A stretch of 64,000 bases of DNA, from positions 1 to 64,000 of the forward strand of contig NZ_WHNY01000067.1 in NCBI RefSeq assembly GCF_013141695.1. The letters are read 5' to 3'. The notes under the pieces are model-generated. The model saw only the letters and a list, made by a program, of their open reading frames with translations. It ran no database searches and was not told the DNA's origin. This document shows positions 8,135-16,887 of this stretch, piece after piece. The stretch is from Paenibacillus plantarum (GTDB lineage: Bacteria > Bacillota > Bacilli > Paenibacillales > NBRC-103111). Each line of letters opens with the position of its first letter. The first letter of the stretch is position 1. Made by a program: the position numbers and the translations under genes.

Positions 8135-9031
8135 ATGCGTAACATTGGGAATCGCAGTATACCGCTCTACCTCATGATTCTGCCCGGACTGCTATTTTTC
8201 TTGTTGTTTCGCTATATTCCGATGGGGGGGCTAGTCCTTGCATTCAAGGACTACGACCCGCTTAGCGGATTTGCAAGCAGTCCGTGGGTTGGCTTTGATA
8301 ATTTTCGCAAGCTGTTCGTCGATCCGGATTTCTGGATTATTCTGCGCAATACGTTTGTGTTAAGCGGCATTAATTTGATTTTCTTCTTCCCGGTTCCGAT
8401 CATTATGGCGCTTATCTTGAACGAAGCTAGATTGCCGTGGGTGAAGAAAATCGTGCAGACGACGATTTACATCCCGCACTTTGTTTCTTGGGTCGTTGTC
8501 GCCGGCATTACCATCGTTTTATTTGCCACACAGGATGGCGGCATCAACAAGCTGTTGGTGCAGAACGGACTACCGCGATTTGAGCTTTTGACCGATCCGT
8601 CTTACTTCCGTGGCTTGTTCTTATTTCAAAATATTTGGAAGGAAATGGGCTGGAGCACCATCATATTTCTTGCCTCTTTAGCCTCTGTTGATCCAGGTCT
8701 ATATGAAGCGGCTTATGTCGATGGTGCAGGTCGCTGGCGACAAATGTGGCATATCACGCTTCCGAGCTTACGTTCTATTGCCGTCATTTTGTTTATTCTT
8801 CGATTGGGACAAGTGATGGATGTTGGCTTTGAACAAATTTTGCTTTTGCAAAACTCTTTGAATCTGCAAGTGTCTGATGTTTTCGATACGTTTGTGTTCC
8901 GGAAAGGGGTTCAACAAGGAGAGTTCAGTTTTACGACAGCAGTAGGATTGTTTAAATCGGTTGTCGGCTTGATTCTTGTGCTGTCGTTCAATTGGATTGC
9001 CAGGAAGTTCGGGGAGGAGGGGGTTTACTAA
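8135..9031 (+). CDS. Sugar ABC transporter permease (LplB type)
   Basis: This 298-residue integral membrane protein forms half of the channel for the imported sugar. It has about six membrane helices starting with LMILPGLLFFLLFRYIPM, the early FKDYDPLSGF segment typical of LplB/YtcO-type permeases and the cytoplasmic EAA loop YEAAYVDGAGRWRQMWHITLP, which docks to the ATPase. It lies directly behind the binding protein and two bases ahead of the second permease. Confidence 0.94.
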   Translation: MRNIGNRSIPLYLMILPGLLFFLLFRYIPMGGLVLAFKDYDPLSGFASSPWVGFDNFRKLFVDPDFWIILRNTFVLSGINLIFFFPVPIIMALILNEARLPWVKKIVQTTIYIPHFVSWVVVAGITIVLFATQDGGINKLLVQNGLPRFELLTDPSYFRGLFLFQNIWKEMGWSTIIFLASLASVDPGLYEAAYVDGAGRWRQMWHITLPSLRSIAVILFILRLGQVMDVGFEQILLLQNSLNLQVSDVFDTFVFRKGVQQGEFSFTTAVGLFKSVVGLILVLSFNWIARKFGEEGVY

Positions 9032-9032
9032 T

Positions 9033-9887
9033 ATGAAAAAGGCAAACTTTTTGTTTGATGGTTTCATCTATCTGTTACTGATTGTCTGTTTTCTCTTTAT
9101 CGCTTTTCCATTTGCCTATGTATTATTCAGCTCCTTCTCCTCGAACAGCGAATATTTGACGCGCGGATTTTTTATACTCCCGCATAAGTGGACGATTAAT
9201 GCGTACGGGTATTTGCTGATGAATAAAAATTTCCTTCAATCTTACCGAAATACGTTTGTGATCACGATTTGCGGAACGGCCATCAGCCTGCTGTTCACGG
9301 TATTAATGGCTTACGGCCTGTCCAAAAGCTGGCTCAAGGGACGCAAAGTGCTCAATATGATGGTGTTGTTCACGATGATCTTCAACGGCGGCATGATTCC
9401 GACTTACTTGATCGTGCGGCAATTGCACCTGCTCAATACGTACTGGGCCCTATTTTTGCCAGCGGCGATCTTTCCGTTTCTCTTGATTATTATGCGCAGC
9501 TTTTTTGCCAGCGTTCCCCTTGAGCTGGAAGAAGCGGCAAGAATGGACGGTTGCGGGGAGTGGCTGCTTCTATTCCGCATTATTTTGCCGCTGTCGCTGC
9601 CTTCGGTCGTGACAATCGGGCTTATGTACGGGGTCGCTCATTGGAACAATTATTTCCAAGCCATTTTGTATTTGAATGATTCCAACAAATGGCCGGTACA
9701 AGCATTCCTGCGTCAATTTTTGCTCGACTCCGATACCGGGATGCTGACCGACATCGGCGGGTTCGAATATGGGCCGCCGGTCAAGATGGCCGCTGTTATT
9801 GCGACAGCTTTGCCGCTCATCCTGATCTATCCGTTCGTACAAAAGTATTTTAATAAGGGCATGATGGTAGGATCTGTGAAAGGGTAA
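9033..9887 (+). CDS. Sugar ABC transporter permease (LplC/YtcP type)
   Basis: This is the second channel subunit, 284 residues from the ATG at 9033. That start is chosen because GGGAGGAGG lies 10-18 bases before it and the first helix (FLFDGFIYLLLIVCFLF) begins soon after; an upstream in-frame start would overlap the first permease by 56 bases. It has six predicted helices and the EAA loop LEEAARMDGCGEWLLLFRIIL. The C-terminus ends GMMVGSVKG, the usual ending of this subfamily. A sulfatase follows 22 bases later. Confidence 0.94.
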   Translation: MKKANFLFDGFIYLLLIVCFLFIAFPFAYVLFSSFSSNSEYLTRGFFILPHKWTINAYGYLLMNKNFLQSYRNTFVITICGTAISLLFTVLMAYGLSKSWLKGRKVLNMMVLFTMIFNGGMIPTYLIVRQLHLLNTYWALFLPAAIFPFLLIIMRSFFASVPLELEEAARMDGCGEWLLLFRIILPLSLPSVVTIGLMYGVAHWNNYFQAILYLNDSNKWPVQAFLRQFLLDSDTGMLTDIGGFEYGPPVKMAAVIATALPLILIYPFVQKYFNKGMMVGSVKG

Positions 9888-9909
9888 GAAATTCAATGAG
9901 GAGCCCACT

Positions 9910-11232
9910 ATGCGAAATATAATCATGATTGCAACAGATCAGCAGCAAATGCAGGCCATGAGCTGCGCCGACCCGAGCTATCGCACGCCCAACCTGGATC
10001 GTCTCGCCCGCATGGGCGTCAGGTTTACGGGGGCAATCAGCACGTCAGCCCAATGCTCGCCTTCAAGAGCGACATGGATGACAGGTAAATATCCTCATCA
10101 GGTAGGCGTCAACAATATCGGCCATATGTTGGATCCGAACGAGTGGGGAATCGCCAAAGAATTCAACGCTCACGGATTTGAAACGAGCTATTTCGGCAAA
10201 TGGCATCTTGGCCTGACGCCAGCCGATCACGATTTTCAGATTACCAATTACCGGGTTGACGGACTGGAGCTGGACGGTGCGAACGAAGATCCGCGGTTTC
10301 ACAGCTACAAGGATTCCGTTACGACGATACAAGCGATCAATTATTTGGCGGACTACCAGAGCGAGAAGCCGTTCTTTATGACGGTTTGCTGGTACATGCC
10401 TCATCCGAATGCTCCGGAGGATTACCCGTTCGAATACCTCCCGCAGGATGTTGCCGCATTCTCGAAAGAGCTGATGCCGATGCCGGAAAGCTTTTACAAA
10501 GACGATTTATCTACGAAGCCGGCATTCCAAAGAGAGCGGGCTACAAAAAACGAGTCAGTGCTGACTGAGGAGATCGTGAAACGCGATGCATGGCGCTATC
10601 GCGCCATGCTGAGTTTAATGGACCGTAATTTGGGTCGTTTACTCAACCAACTCGAAAGCAAAGGACTGAAGGACAATACAGTGATCTTATTTACCAGCGA
10701 TCATGGAGATATGCAGGGTGCGCACAGGCTGCGCTTAAAAGGAGTTATTCCTTATAAAGAGCTGTACAATGTACCAATGATTCTTTATGTCCCGGGAATG
10801 AAGCCGCCTAGGAAAGTGGTTCCAGATCTCTTTTCCACAGCAGCGGTTCCAGGAACGCTGCTGGAAGCGGCAGGACTTCCGGTTTCCGAGCATTTTGAAG
10901 GCGGATCGTTTCTACATCTACTACAGAGGGTGGAACGTCCTTCGGAGGAAATAGTATTTTTCGAGCACTACAAGGCATATTGGGGATACCATCCGTTCCG
11001 GGGCATACAGACGGCGAAGTGGAAGTATGTGTTTTATTACGAAGAAGGCTTTGAGGAAATGTATGACCTAGTAGAAGATCCGGACGAGAACGTCAATATA
11101 GCGGACAGACTTGATGTCGATGAGATTCGACGAGAGCTCAAGAACGCGGTAGACCGCTGGTGGGAGGAGACAGGAGCGCTGTCCCGGGAGCCGATTATCG
11201 ACGAAAACAATCCGTGGGGTAAAGATATTTAA
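9910..11232 (+). CDS. Type I sulfatase
   Basis: This 440-residue sulfatase has the CxPxR signature CSPSRATWMTG with the formylglycine-forming Cys49. The N-terminal metal motif is IATDQQQMQAMSC, a central FFGKWHLG carries the usual Lys-Trp-His, and FTSDHGDMQGAH gives the second metal-binding Asp-His pair. The C-terminus has the EMYDLVEDPDENVN segment common to these enzymes. No signal peptide is present, so it acts inside the cell. It is shorter than the first sulfatase and clearly a different subfamily, which suggests a different sulfate position on the same glycan. It lies in the operon between the permeases and the next sulfatase. Confidence 0.93.
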   Translation: MRNIIMIATDQQQMQAMSCADPSYRTPNLDRLARMGVRFTGAISTSAQCSPSRATWMTGKYPHQVGVNNIGHMLDPNEWGIAKEFNAHGFETSYFGKWHLGLTPADHDFQITNYRVDGLELDGANEDPRFHSYKDSVTTIQAINYLADYQSEKPFFMTVCWYMPHPNAPEDYPFEYLPQDVAAFSKELMPMPESFYKDDLSTKPAFQRERATKNESVLTEEIVKRDAWRYRAMLSLMDRNLGRLLNQLESKGLKDNTVILFTSDHGDMQGAHRLRLKGVIPYKELYNVPMILYVPGMKPPRKVVPDLFSTAAVPGTLLEAAGLPVSEHFEGGSFLHLLQRVERPSEEIVFFEHYKAYWGYHPFRGIQTAKWKYVFYYEEGFEEMYDLVEDPDENVNIADRLDVDEIRRELKNAVDRWWEETGALSREPIIDENNPWGKDI

Positions 11233-11255
11233 GGACGATGGGAGAGGTTGGGAAA

Positions 11256-12803
11256 ATGAGAATCTTATTTTTGGATTTGGATTCACTGAGCCCAGATCAT
11301 ATGGGCTGTTACGGATACGAACGGAATACGACGCCGAATATTGACAAAATCGCAGCCGAAGGCGTGCGGTTTACGAACTATTACACGTCTGACGCCCCGT
11401 GCGCCCCTTCCCGGACCGCGCTTATGAGCGGCAAGTTCGGCATCATTAATGGTCTTGTTGGCCACGGCGGAACCGCGGGTGACATGAAGCTGGAAGGAAC
11501 GGAACGCGAGCTAATGGGCAAGCTGTCGCGCGGAGGCGCGCTCCCGACTTACTTGGGGCTGGCGGCCGATCTGAACACGGTTCTGATCAGCCCTTTTGCT
11601 CAACGGCATTCGACCTTCCATTTTTACGCTGGATTCAATGAGATTCTGAATACAGGCAGATATGGCAATGAGTCGGCCGAGCATGTAACTCCTGTCGCAC
11701 TTGATTGGATCGATCGCAATGGGAAGAAGGAAGACTGGTTCCTGTATATCAATTACTGGGATCCGCATACGCCATACCGCGCGCCTTCGGAGTTCGGCAA
11801 TCCGTTCGAGAACGAGCCGCTGCCAGCATGGCTTACGGAGGAAGTGCTCGAGAGGCACAAGCAAATGGTCGGTTCCCATAGCGTGAATGAATTGAACATC
11901 GATTACCGCAACAAAACCTACGATAACCAAACGAGTCCGGTATTCCCAAGGCACCCAGGGGACATTCAAGACATGGACGGCATGAGAACGATGATCGACG
12001 GCTACGATTGCGGCATCCGTTATATGGATGAGCATCTTGGCCGGTTGTTCGCCTCTTTGGAAGAGCAGGGCGTCATGGACGATCTAATTATTATCATTTC
12101 CGCCGATCACGGCGAGAATATGGGGCAATTGGGCATTTACGGGGAGCATGCAACCGCTGATCAGGGTACCTGCCACATTCCAATGATTATTCGTTGGCCG
12201 GGCATGAAGCAGGGAATCGTGGATGACGGGCTGCATTACCATCTCGACCTGCTGCCGACGCTGGCGGACATGCTGGGGACTCCGGTCGTGCCCGACTGGT
12301 GTGGTGCCAGCTACGCTCCTGTCCTGAAAGAAGGAACGGACTGCGGACGCGAGTATTTGGTCGTCTCACAATGCGCGCATGTCGTTCAGCGCAGCGTTCG
12401 CTTCCGGAATTGGATATACATTCGATCCTATCATGACGGATTCCATCTGTTCGATGAAGAGATGCTGTTTAATCTGGACGAAGACCCGAAGGAACAGTTC
12501 AATGTTGCGTCCGAACATCGCAATGTTTGTATGGAAGCAGTCTATTATTTGAACCAATGGCATGACGAGGCGATGCGCCGGAATAGCGACGCCGTAGACC
12601 CACTGTGGACCGTGATGAAAGAAGGCGGGCCGTTCCATGCCAGGGGCTATCTGCCTGGGTATGCCAAGCGGTTAGAAGAGACAGGCCGAGGTCATCTTGT
12701 GCCAGAGCTCGTGCGCAGGCATCCCGGCGAGTTCCCGCAAGAGCCGAATACCGTCATGGCGCAGTTCCAAGCAAAAATTGGCGCCAAAATGGCGGGGAAA
12801 TGA
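11256..12803 (+). CDS. Type I sulfatase
   Basis: This 515-residue sulfatase begins MRILFLDLDSLSPDHMGCYG. The signature CAPSRTALMSG puts the catalytic Cys at residue 49, and ISADHGENMGQLG supplies the second metal site. ATG at 11256 is preferred over ATG at 11238, because GGAGAGG (11241-11247) lies eight bases before it and the family starts at this point. No signal peptide is seen. It follows the previous sulfatase after 23 bases, and its stop is within 15 bases of the GH3 start. Length and N-terminal pattern set it apart from the other three sulfatases. Confidence 0.92.
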   Translation: MRILFLDLDSLSPDHMGCYGYERNTTPNIDKIAAEGVRFTNYYTSDAPCAPSRTALMSGKFGIINGLVGHGGTAGDMKLEGTERELMGKLSRGGALPTYLGLAADLNTVLISPFAQRHSTFHFYAGFNEILNTGRYGNESAEHVTPVALDWIDRNGKKEDWFLYINYWDPHTPYRAPSEFGNPFENEPLPAWLTEEVLERHKQMVGSHSVNELNIDYRNKTYDNQTSPVFPRHPGDIQDMDGMRTMIDGYDCGIRYMDEHLGRLFASLEEQGVMDDLIIIISADHGENMGQLGIYGEHATADQGTCHIPMIIRWPGMKQGIVDDGLHYHLDLLPTLADMLGTPVVPDWCGASYAPVLKEGTDCGREYLVVSQCAHVVQRSVRFRNWIYIRSYHDGFHLFDEEMLFNLDEDPKEQFNVASEHRNVCMEAVYYLNQWHDEAMRRNSDAVDPLWTVMKEGGPFHARGYLPGYAKRLEETGRGHLVPELVRRHPGEFPQEPNTVMAQFQAKIGAKMAGK

Positions 12804-12817
12804 GGAGCAGACTGACA

Positions 12818-15046
12818 ATGGACATTGATCATATCATCCGCAAGCTGACGGTTGAGGAGAAGATCAGCCTGCTCGCCGGAGCATCGTTTTGGACCACACA
12901 AGCAATCGAACGGTTGGGGATTCCTTCCGTCACTTTGACTGACGGCCCCCACGGGCTCAGACTTTCGACCGGTTCGGACGTAGGAGAGATGTTATCCAAT
13001 ACGAAGCCAGCCACTGCCTTTCCAAACGAAGCAGCGATGGCGGCTACGTGGAACGAGCAGTTGGTCTGTGAGCTCGGCGCCGTGATCGCTGAGGAATGCC
13101 AACACTACGGCGTCGGCATTCTCCTCGGCCCCGGCATGAACGGCAAGCGTTCTCCGCTCGGCGGGCGCAACTTTGAGTATTTCTCCGAGGATCCGTACCT
13201 AACGGGGAAAATGGGAACTGCCTTCGTACAAGGCGTGCAAAGCGGCGGCGTTGGAACGTCCGTGAAGCACTTTGTCGCCAACGAACAGGAAATGAACCGG
13301 ATGGTCGTCAGTTCGGAAGTGGACGAGCGCACCTTAAGGGAGATGTATTTGCTTCCTTTTGAAATGGCAGTAGAAGAGGCGGAGCCTTGGACGGTCATGT
13401 GTGCTTACAACAAAGTGAACGGCACCCATATGGCAAACAATGACAAGTATCTGAACGGTGTTCTAAAGCAGGAATGGGGCTTTGATGGGCTGGTGATGTC
13501 CGATTGGGGCGCCGTTGTGGACAAGGTACCGTCCGTACAGTACGGTCTGGATTTGGAAATGCCGGGACCCGGCCTTCGCAGTGAAGAAGTGATGGAGGCG
13601 TACCTCAGCGGAAAGGTAACGGACGCGCAGCTTGACGATCATGTCCGCCGGGTTCTTACGGTCGTGCAGAAGGTACTGGGTAACAAGCGAAACGTACCAT
13701 CAATCGATGCGACACGCCATCATGCGGTTGCCCGCAAGGTGGCGGAAGAAGCGATCGTACTTCTGAAGAACCAAGACGCAATGCTACCTATTTCCAAGCA
13801 TGCCAAAGTGGCAGTACTGGGCAAGTTTGCAGAAGAGCCCCGTTTCCAAGGCGGCGGCAGCTCCCATATGAACCCGGCAAAGCTCGATATTCCGCTTCAA
13901 GAAATCTCCAAATATGCCCAGGTTACATATGGAGCGGGTTATGACGAAACGGATGACAACGAAGCGCTTATCAAAGAAGCTGGCAAGCTGGCAGCTGGGC
14001 AGGACGCCGCGATCGTTTTCGTCGGAACAACGGAGAAAATCGAAAGCGAAGGATATGACCGTACGGACTTGAACATTCCGCGCAGTCATACGCGGCTGAT
14101 CGAAGAGGTTTCGAAGGTCAATCCTAACGTTATTGTCGTAGTCAATAGCGGCTCGGCAACCAATATTGGTGCGTATGATTCACAGGCAAAAGCAATCGTT
14201 CAGGCGTGGCTGCCAGGCCAGGCGGGAGGTTCGGCGATCGCAAACGTTTTGTTCGGCGAAGTAAACCCGTCAGGGAAGCTGACGGAAACGTTCCCGATCG
14301 CTGTGGAGCATAATCCGTCCTATCTTACTTTTCCAGGTAATATTAACCGGGTGAATTACTCGGAAGGCATCTTTGTCGGGTACCGTTACTACGATACGAA
14401 GAAGCTGGAGGTGCAATATCCATTCGGATACGGTCTTTCCTATACGGAGTTCGAGTATTCGAATTTGCGTCTGTCAAATGGCAGCTTGAAGAACGGCGAT
14501 GTGTTGAAGGTAACAGTGGATGTGAAAAACGTAGGCGGGCGCGCCGGCAAAGAGGTCGTTCAGGTGTATGTGAACGACGTGAAGTCGACCGTGAAGAAAG
14601 CTGATAAGGAGCTGAAGGGCTTTGCGAAGGTTGAGTTGGCCCCAGATGAAACCCAGTCCGTTCAGATTGAATTGAATGAGCGCGCTTTCTCCCATTGGGT
14701 GGAGCATTTCGGCAAATTTGCCGTCGAAACCGGCGAGTTTCACATTCTCGTAGGCTCCTCTTCTCGCGATATCCGCCTTGCTGAGACAATCGAGTTCACC
14801 GCTTCCGAAGATACGAGAGAGCCGCTAACTGTTCTGCACTCCCTTCATGAATGGAGAATCGACGACCGTCATACGGATAAAGTCCAGTACGTGATGGATC
14901 AAATGAATCTGACGGAAGAGAGCCCTATGTTCCCTATCTTCCTTGGTATGCCGATCCGGACCCTGATCGCTTTTCTTCCACGGCGTTTCGCTGCGGAGCA
15001 GGATGCGGTCGATAGGATCTGCACAATGTTCGGAGTGAATCAGTAA
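12818..15046 (+). CDS. Glycoside hydrolase family 3 (beta-glycosidase)
   Basis: This 742-residue enzyme should hydrolyse terminal beta-linked sugars from the imported oligosaccharide. It has the GH3 N-terminal barrel with the catalytic Asp229 in GLVMSDWGAV, the GH3 C-terminal domain (about 300-500) with the GGGSS loop, and a fibronectin III-like domain (about 570-650) with VKNVGGRAGKEVVQVYV. The ATG at 12818 is chosen for the GAGGAG about ten bases before it; ATG at 12800 overlaps the previous stop. There is no signal peptide, so it works in the cytosol with the sulfatases. The sugar specificity (glucose, xylose, GlcNAc or galactose) cannot be fixed from the sequence alone. Confidence 0.92.
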   Translation: MDIDHIIRKLTVEEKISLLAGASFWTTQAIERLGIPSVTLTDGPHGLRLSTGSDVGEMLSNTKPATAFPNEAAMAATWNEQLVCELGAVIAEECQHYGVGILLGPGMNGKRSPLGGRNFEYFSEDPYLTGKMGTAFVQGVQSGGVGTSVKHFVANEQEMNRMVVSSEVDERTLREMYLLPFEMAVEEAEPWTVMCAYNKVNGTHMANNDKYLNGVLKQEWGFDGLVMSDWGAVVDKVPSVQYGLDLEMPGPGLRSEEVMEAYLSGKVTDAQLDDHVRRVLTVVQKVLGNKRNVPSIDATRHHAVARKVAEEAIVLLKNQDAMLPISKHAKVAVLGKFAEEPRFQGGGSSHMNPAKLDIPLQEISKYAQVTYGAGYDETDDNEALIKEAGKLAAGQDAAIVFVGTTEKIESEGYDRTDLNIPRSHTRLIEEVSKVNPNVIVVVNSGSATNIGAYDSQAKAIVQAWLPGQAGGSAIANVLFGEVNPSGKLTETFPIAVEHNPSYLTFPGNINRVNYSEGIFVGYRYYDTKKLEVQYPFGYGLSYTEFEYSNLRLSNGSLKNGDVLKVTVDVKNVGGRAGKEVVQVYVNDVKSTVKKADKELKGFAKVELAPDETQSVQIELNERAFSHWVEHFGKFAVETGEFHILVGSSSRDIRLAETIEFTASEDTREPLTVLHSLHEWRIDDRHTDKVQYVMDQMNLTEESPMFPIFLGMPIRTLIAFLPRRFAAEQDAVDRICTMFGVNQ

Positions 15047-15066
15047 AAGTAACAAATCGTTCGTCG

Positions 15067-15092
15067 CGCAACCCTTTGTCAAAAGGGTTGCG
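15067..15092 (+). terminator. Hairpin between GH3 and the fourth sulfatase
   Basis: CGCAACCCTT pairs perfectly with AAGGGTTGCG around a six-base loop. The T run after it is poor (TTCCTATT), so it may only reduce read-through into the next sulfatase or protect the upstream mRNA end. Confidence 0.55.
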
Positions 15093-15120
15093 TTCCTATT
15101 CTCAGTAAAAGAGGGATGTT

Positions 15121-16752
15121 ATGGACAGGCCCAATATTTTGTGGATCTCGCTCGAAGACACTAGCCCGCGATTCGGCTGTTACGGCGATTCTTTAGCAAG
15201 AACTCCCAACATCGACAGCCTTGCACAGCATGGGACTCTGTACTCTCATGCGTATGCGGTTGCCGGTGTGTGCTCCCCTAGCCGGTCGGCTGTCATCACA
15301 AGCATGTATCCGACATCGATCGGAACGCATCATATGCGGACCGAGCATACGAATCATTATATGCCGGAGCTTCCGACCCCGTATTTTGCGGTTCCTCCGG
15401 CCCATGTCAAGACGTTTACGGAGTATTTGCGCGCGGACGGCTATTTTTGTACGAATAATTTTAAGACGGATTATCAATTCGCTTCGCCTTTAACGGCATG
15501 GGACCAAGACGGGAAGGAAGGCCATTGGCGCCATCGGGAGCCGGGCCAGCCGTTCTTTGCCGTGTTCAACCATTTGCTAACGCACGAAAGCAGTATGTGG
15601 GGAAATATGATGCGGAAATATGTTCACCCTGATCAGGATAACGATGTGACGCTTGCTACCGACCCTGATAAAGTTCAGATTCCACCTTACTTGCCCGACA
15701 CGCCGAAGTCGCGTGAGTCACTCGCCAAGTACTATGACCTCATTGCCGAGGCGGACGATTATGTCGGTGAGCTGTTACGGCAGTTGGAGGAAGACGGGCT
15801 CGCGGACAATACTGTCGTATTTTTGTGGAGCGACCACGGCGAAGGTCTGCCCCGCGCCAAACGCTGGCCTTACGATGCGGGAATCCGCGTTCCGCTTATT
15901 GTCCGCTGGCCGGGCGTGGTGGAAGTGGGGCGGGTCAGTGATCAATTGGTTAGTATGATCGATTTGGGAGCGACGGTGCTTTCGCTGGCGGGAGTAATCC
16001 TTCCCTGCCATTTGCAAGGGCAGCCTTTCTTAGGTCCCAAGCAGGACAAACCGCGAAATTATGTATTCGCCACCCGCGACCGGTATGACGAATCGTACGA
16101 CATGATGCGCGCCATTCGTGACAAGCGGTTCAAATACATCCGGAATTATTACCCGGAGAAGCCTTATCTGCAGTGGATCAAGTTCAGCCACCAGCATCCG
16201 ATGTTCCAGGAGCTGTGGAGGTTGCATCTTTCTGGTAAGCTGGAAGGGGACACGAAGCTCTTCATGCAGAACAATCGGCCTGCCGAAGAGCTATACGATT
16301 GCATGGAAGATCCTTACGAAATCCGCAACCTGGCGGACGACCCGAAGTACAAGGATGACTTGGAACGGCTGCGGAGCGCGTTGGACAAATGGCGGAGTAA
16401 ATACGACGTATGGGGCGACGTACCGGAAGAGTGGATGGTGGCGCAAATGTGGCCGGGCGGCGTGCAGCCGGTTACTGCGGCGCCGATCTTCATCCCGATC
16501 AACGGTCATATACCAGGGATAGTGCCTTGTTTGCAAGGAACCTTTGATGAACAAACGGCGGTCATGCTGCATACAGCGACTCAAGGCGCGTCCATTGCCT
16601 ATACGACAGACGAAGGGTCGAAACCGCGTTGGAAGCTGTATACCGGTCCCATTATTTTGAACCAAGGGTCCGCGACCATTCGCTCGAAAGCGATTCGAAT
16701 CGGCTATAAAGATAGTGAAGAAGCGATTGCCTCTTATGTGATCGCGTACTGA
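15121..16752 (+). CDS. Sulfatase with C-terminal chitobiase-like domain
   Basis: This 543-residue protein is a sulfatase resembling the N-sulfoglucosamine sulfohydrolase group. CSPSRSAVITS puts the catalytic Cys at residue 51, LEDTSPRFGCYG gives the first metal site and LWSDHGEGLPRAKRWPYDAG the second. PPYLPDTPKSRESLAKYYD matches that group's usual segment. After the sulfatase fold ends near residue 450, about 85 extra residues (from APIFIPINGHIPG to the end) read like the chitobiase/beta-hexosaminidase C-terminal beta-sandwich, with the typical AYTTDEGSKPRWKLYTGPI. There is no signal peptide. A weak ribosome binding site (AGAGGGATG) lies right before the ATG. The extra domain might bind an aminosugar-containing chain. 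Confidence 0.88.
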   Translation: MDRPNILWISLEDTSPRFGCYGDSLARTPNIDSLAQHGTLYSHAYAVAGVCSPSRSAVITSMYPTSIGTHHMRTEHTNHYMPELPTPYFAVPPAHVKTFTEYLRADGYFCTNNFKTDYQFASPLTAWDQDGKEGHWRHREPGQPFFAVFNHLLTHESSMWGNMMRKYVHPDQDNDVTLATDPDKVQIPPYLPDTPKSRESLAKYYDLIAEADDYVGELLRQLEEDGLADNTVVFLWSDHGEGLPRAKRWPYDAGIRVPLIVRWPGVVEVGRVSDQLVSMIDLGATVLSLAGVILPCHLQGQPFLGPKQDKPRNYVFATRDRYDESYDMMRAIRDKRFKYIRNYYPEKPYLQWIKFSHQHPMFQELWRLHLSGKLEGDTKLFMQNNRPAEELYDCMEDPYEIRNLADDPKYKDDLERLRSALDKWRSKYDVWGDVPEEWMVAQMWPGGVQPVTAAPIFIPINGHIPGIVPCLQGTFDEQTAVMLHTATQGASIAYTTDEGSKPRWKLYTGPIILNQGSATIRSKAIRIGYKDSEEAIASYVIAY

Positions 16753-16887
16753 ATTGTGAAGAACGTGAAGAACGTCGGTACCCGAATATCACGGGGCTGA
16801 TTATTTATGCGGCCAAACATTTCGGTTTTTCAGGTACGGGCAGGGGGAACATAACTTGGAAAGAGTGACACGTTAGAAAGTGAGGTA

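Noticed and set aside
7486..8145. Minus-strand open frame of 219 codons in the binding-protein gene
   Set aside because: It lies antisense to a clear lipoprotein gene, with low-complexity Arg/Leu-rich content and no start signal.
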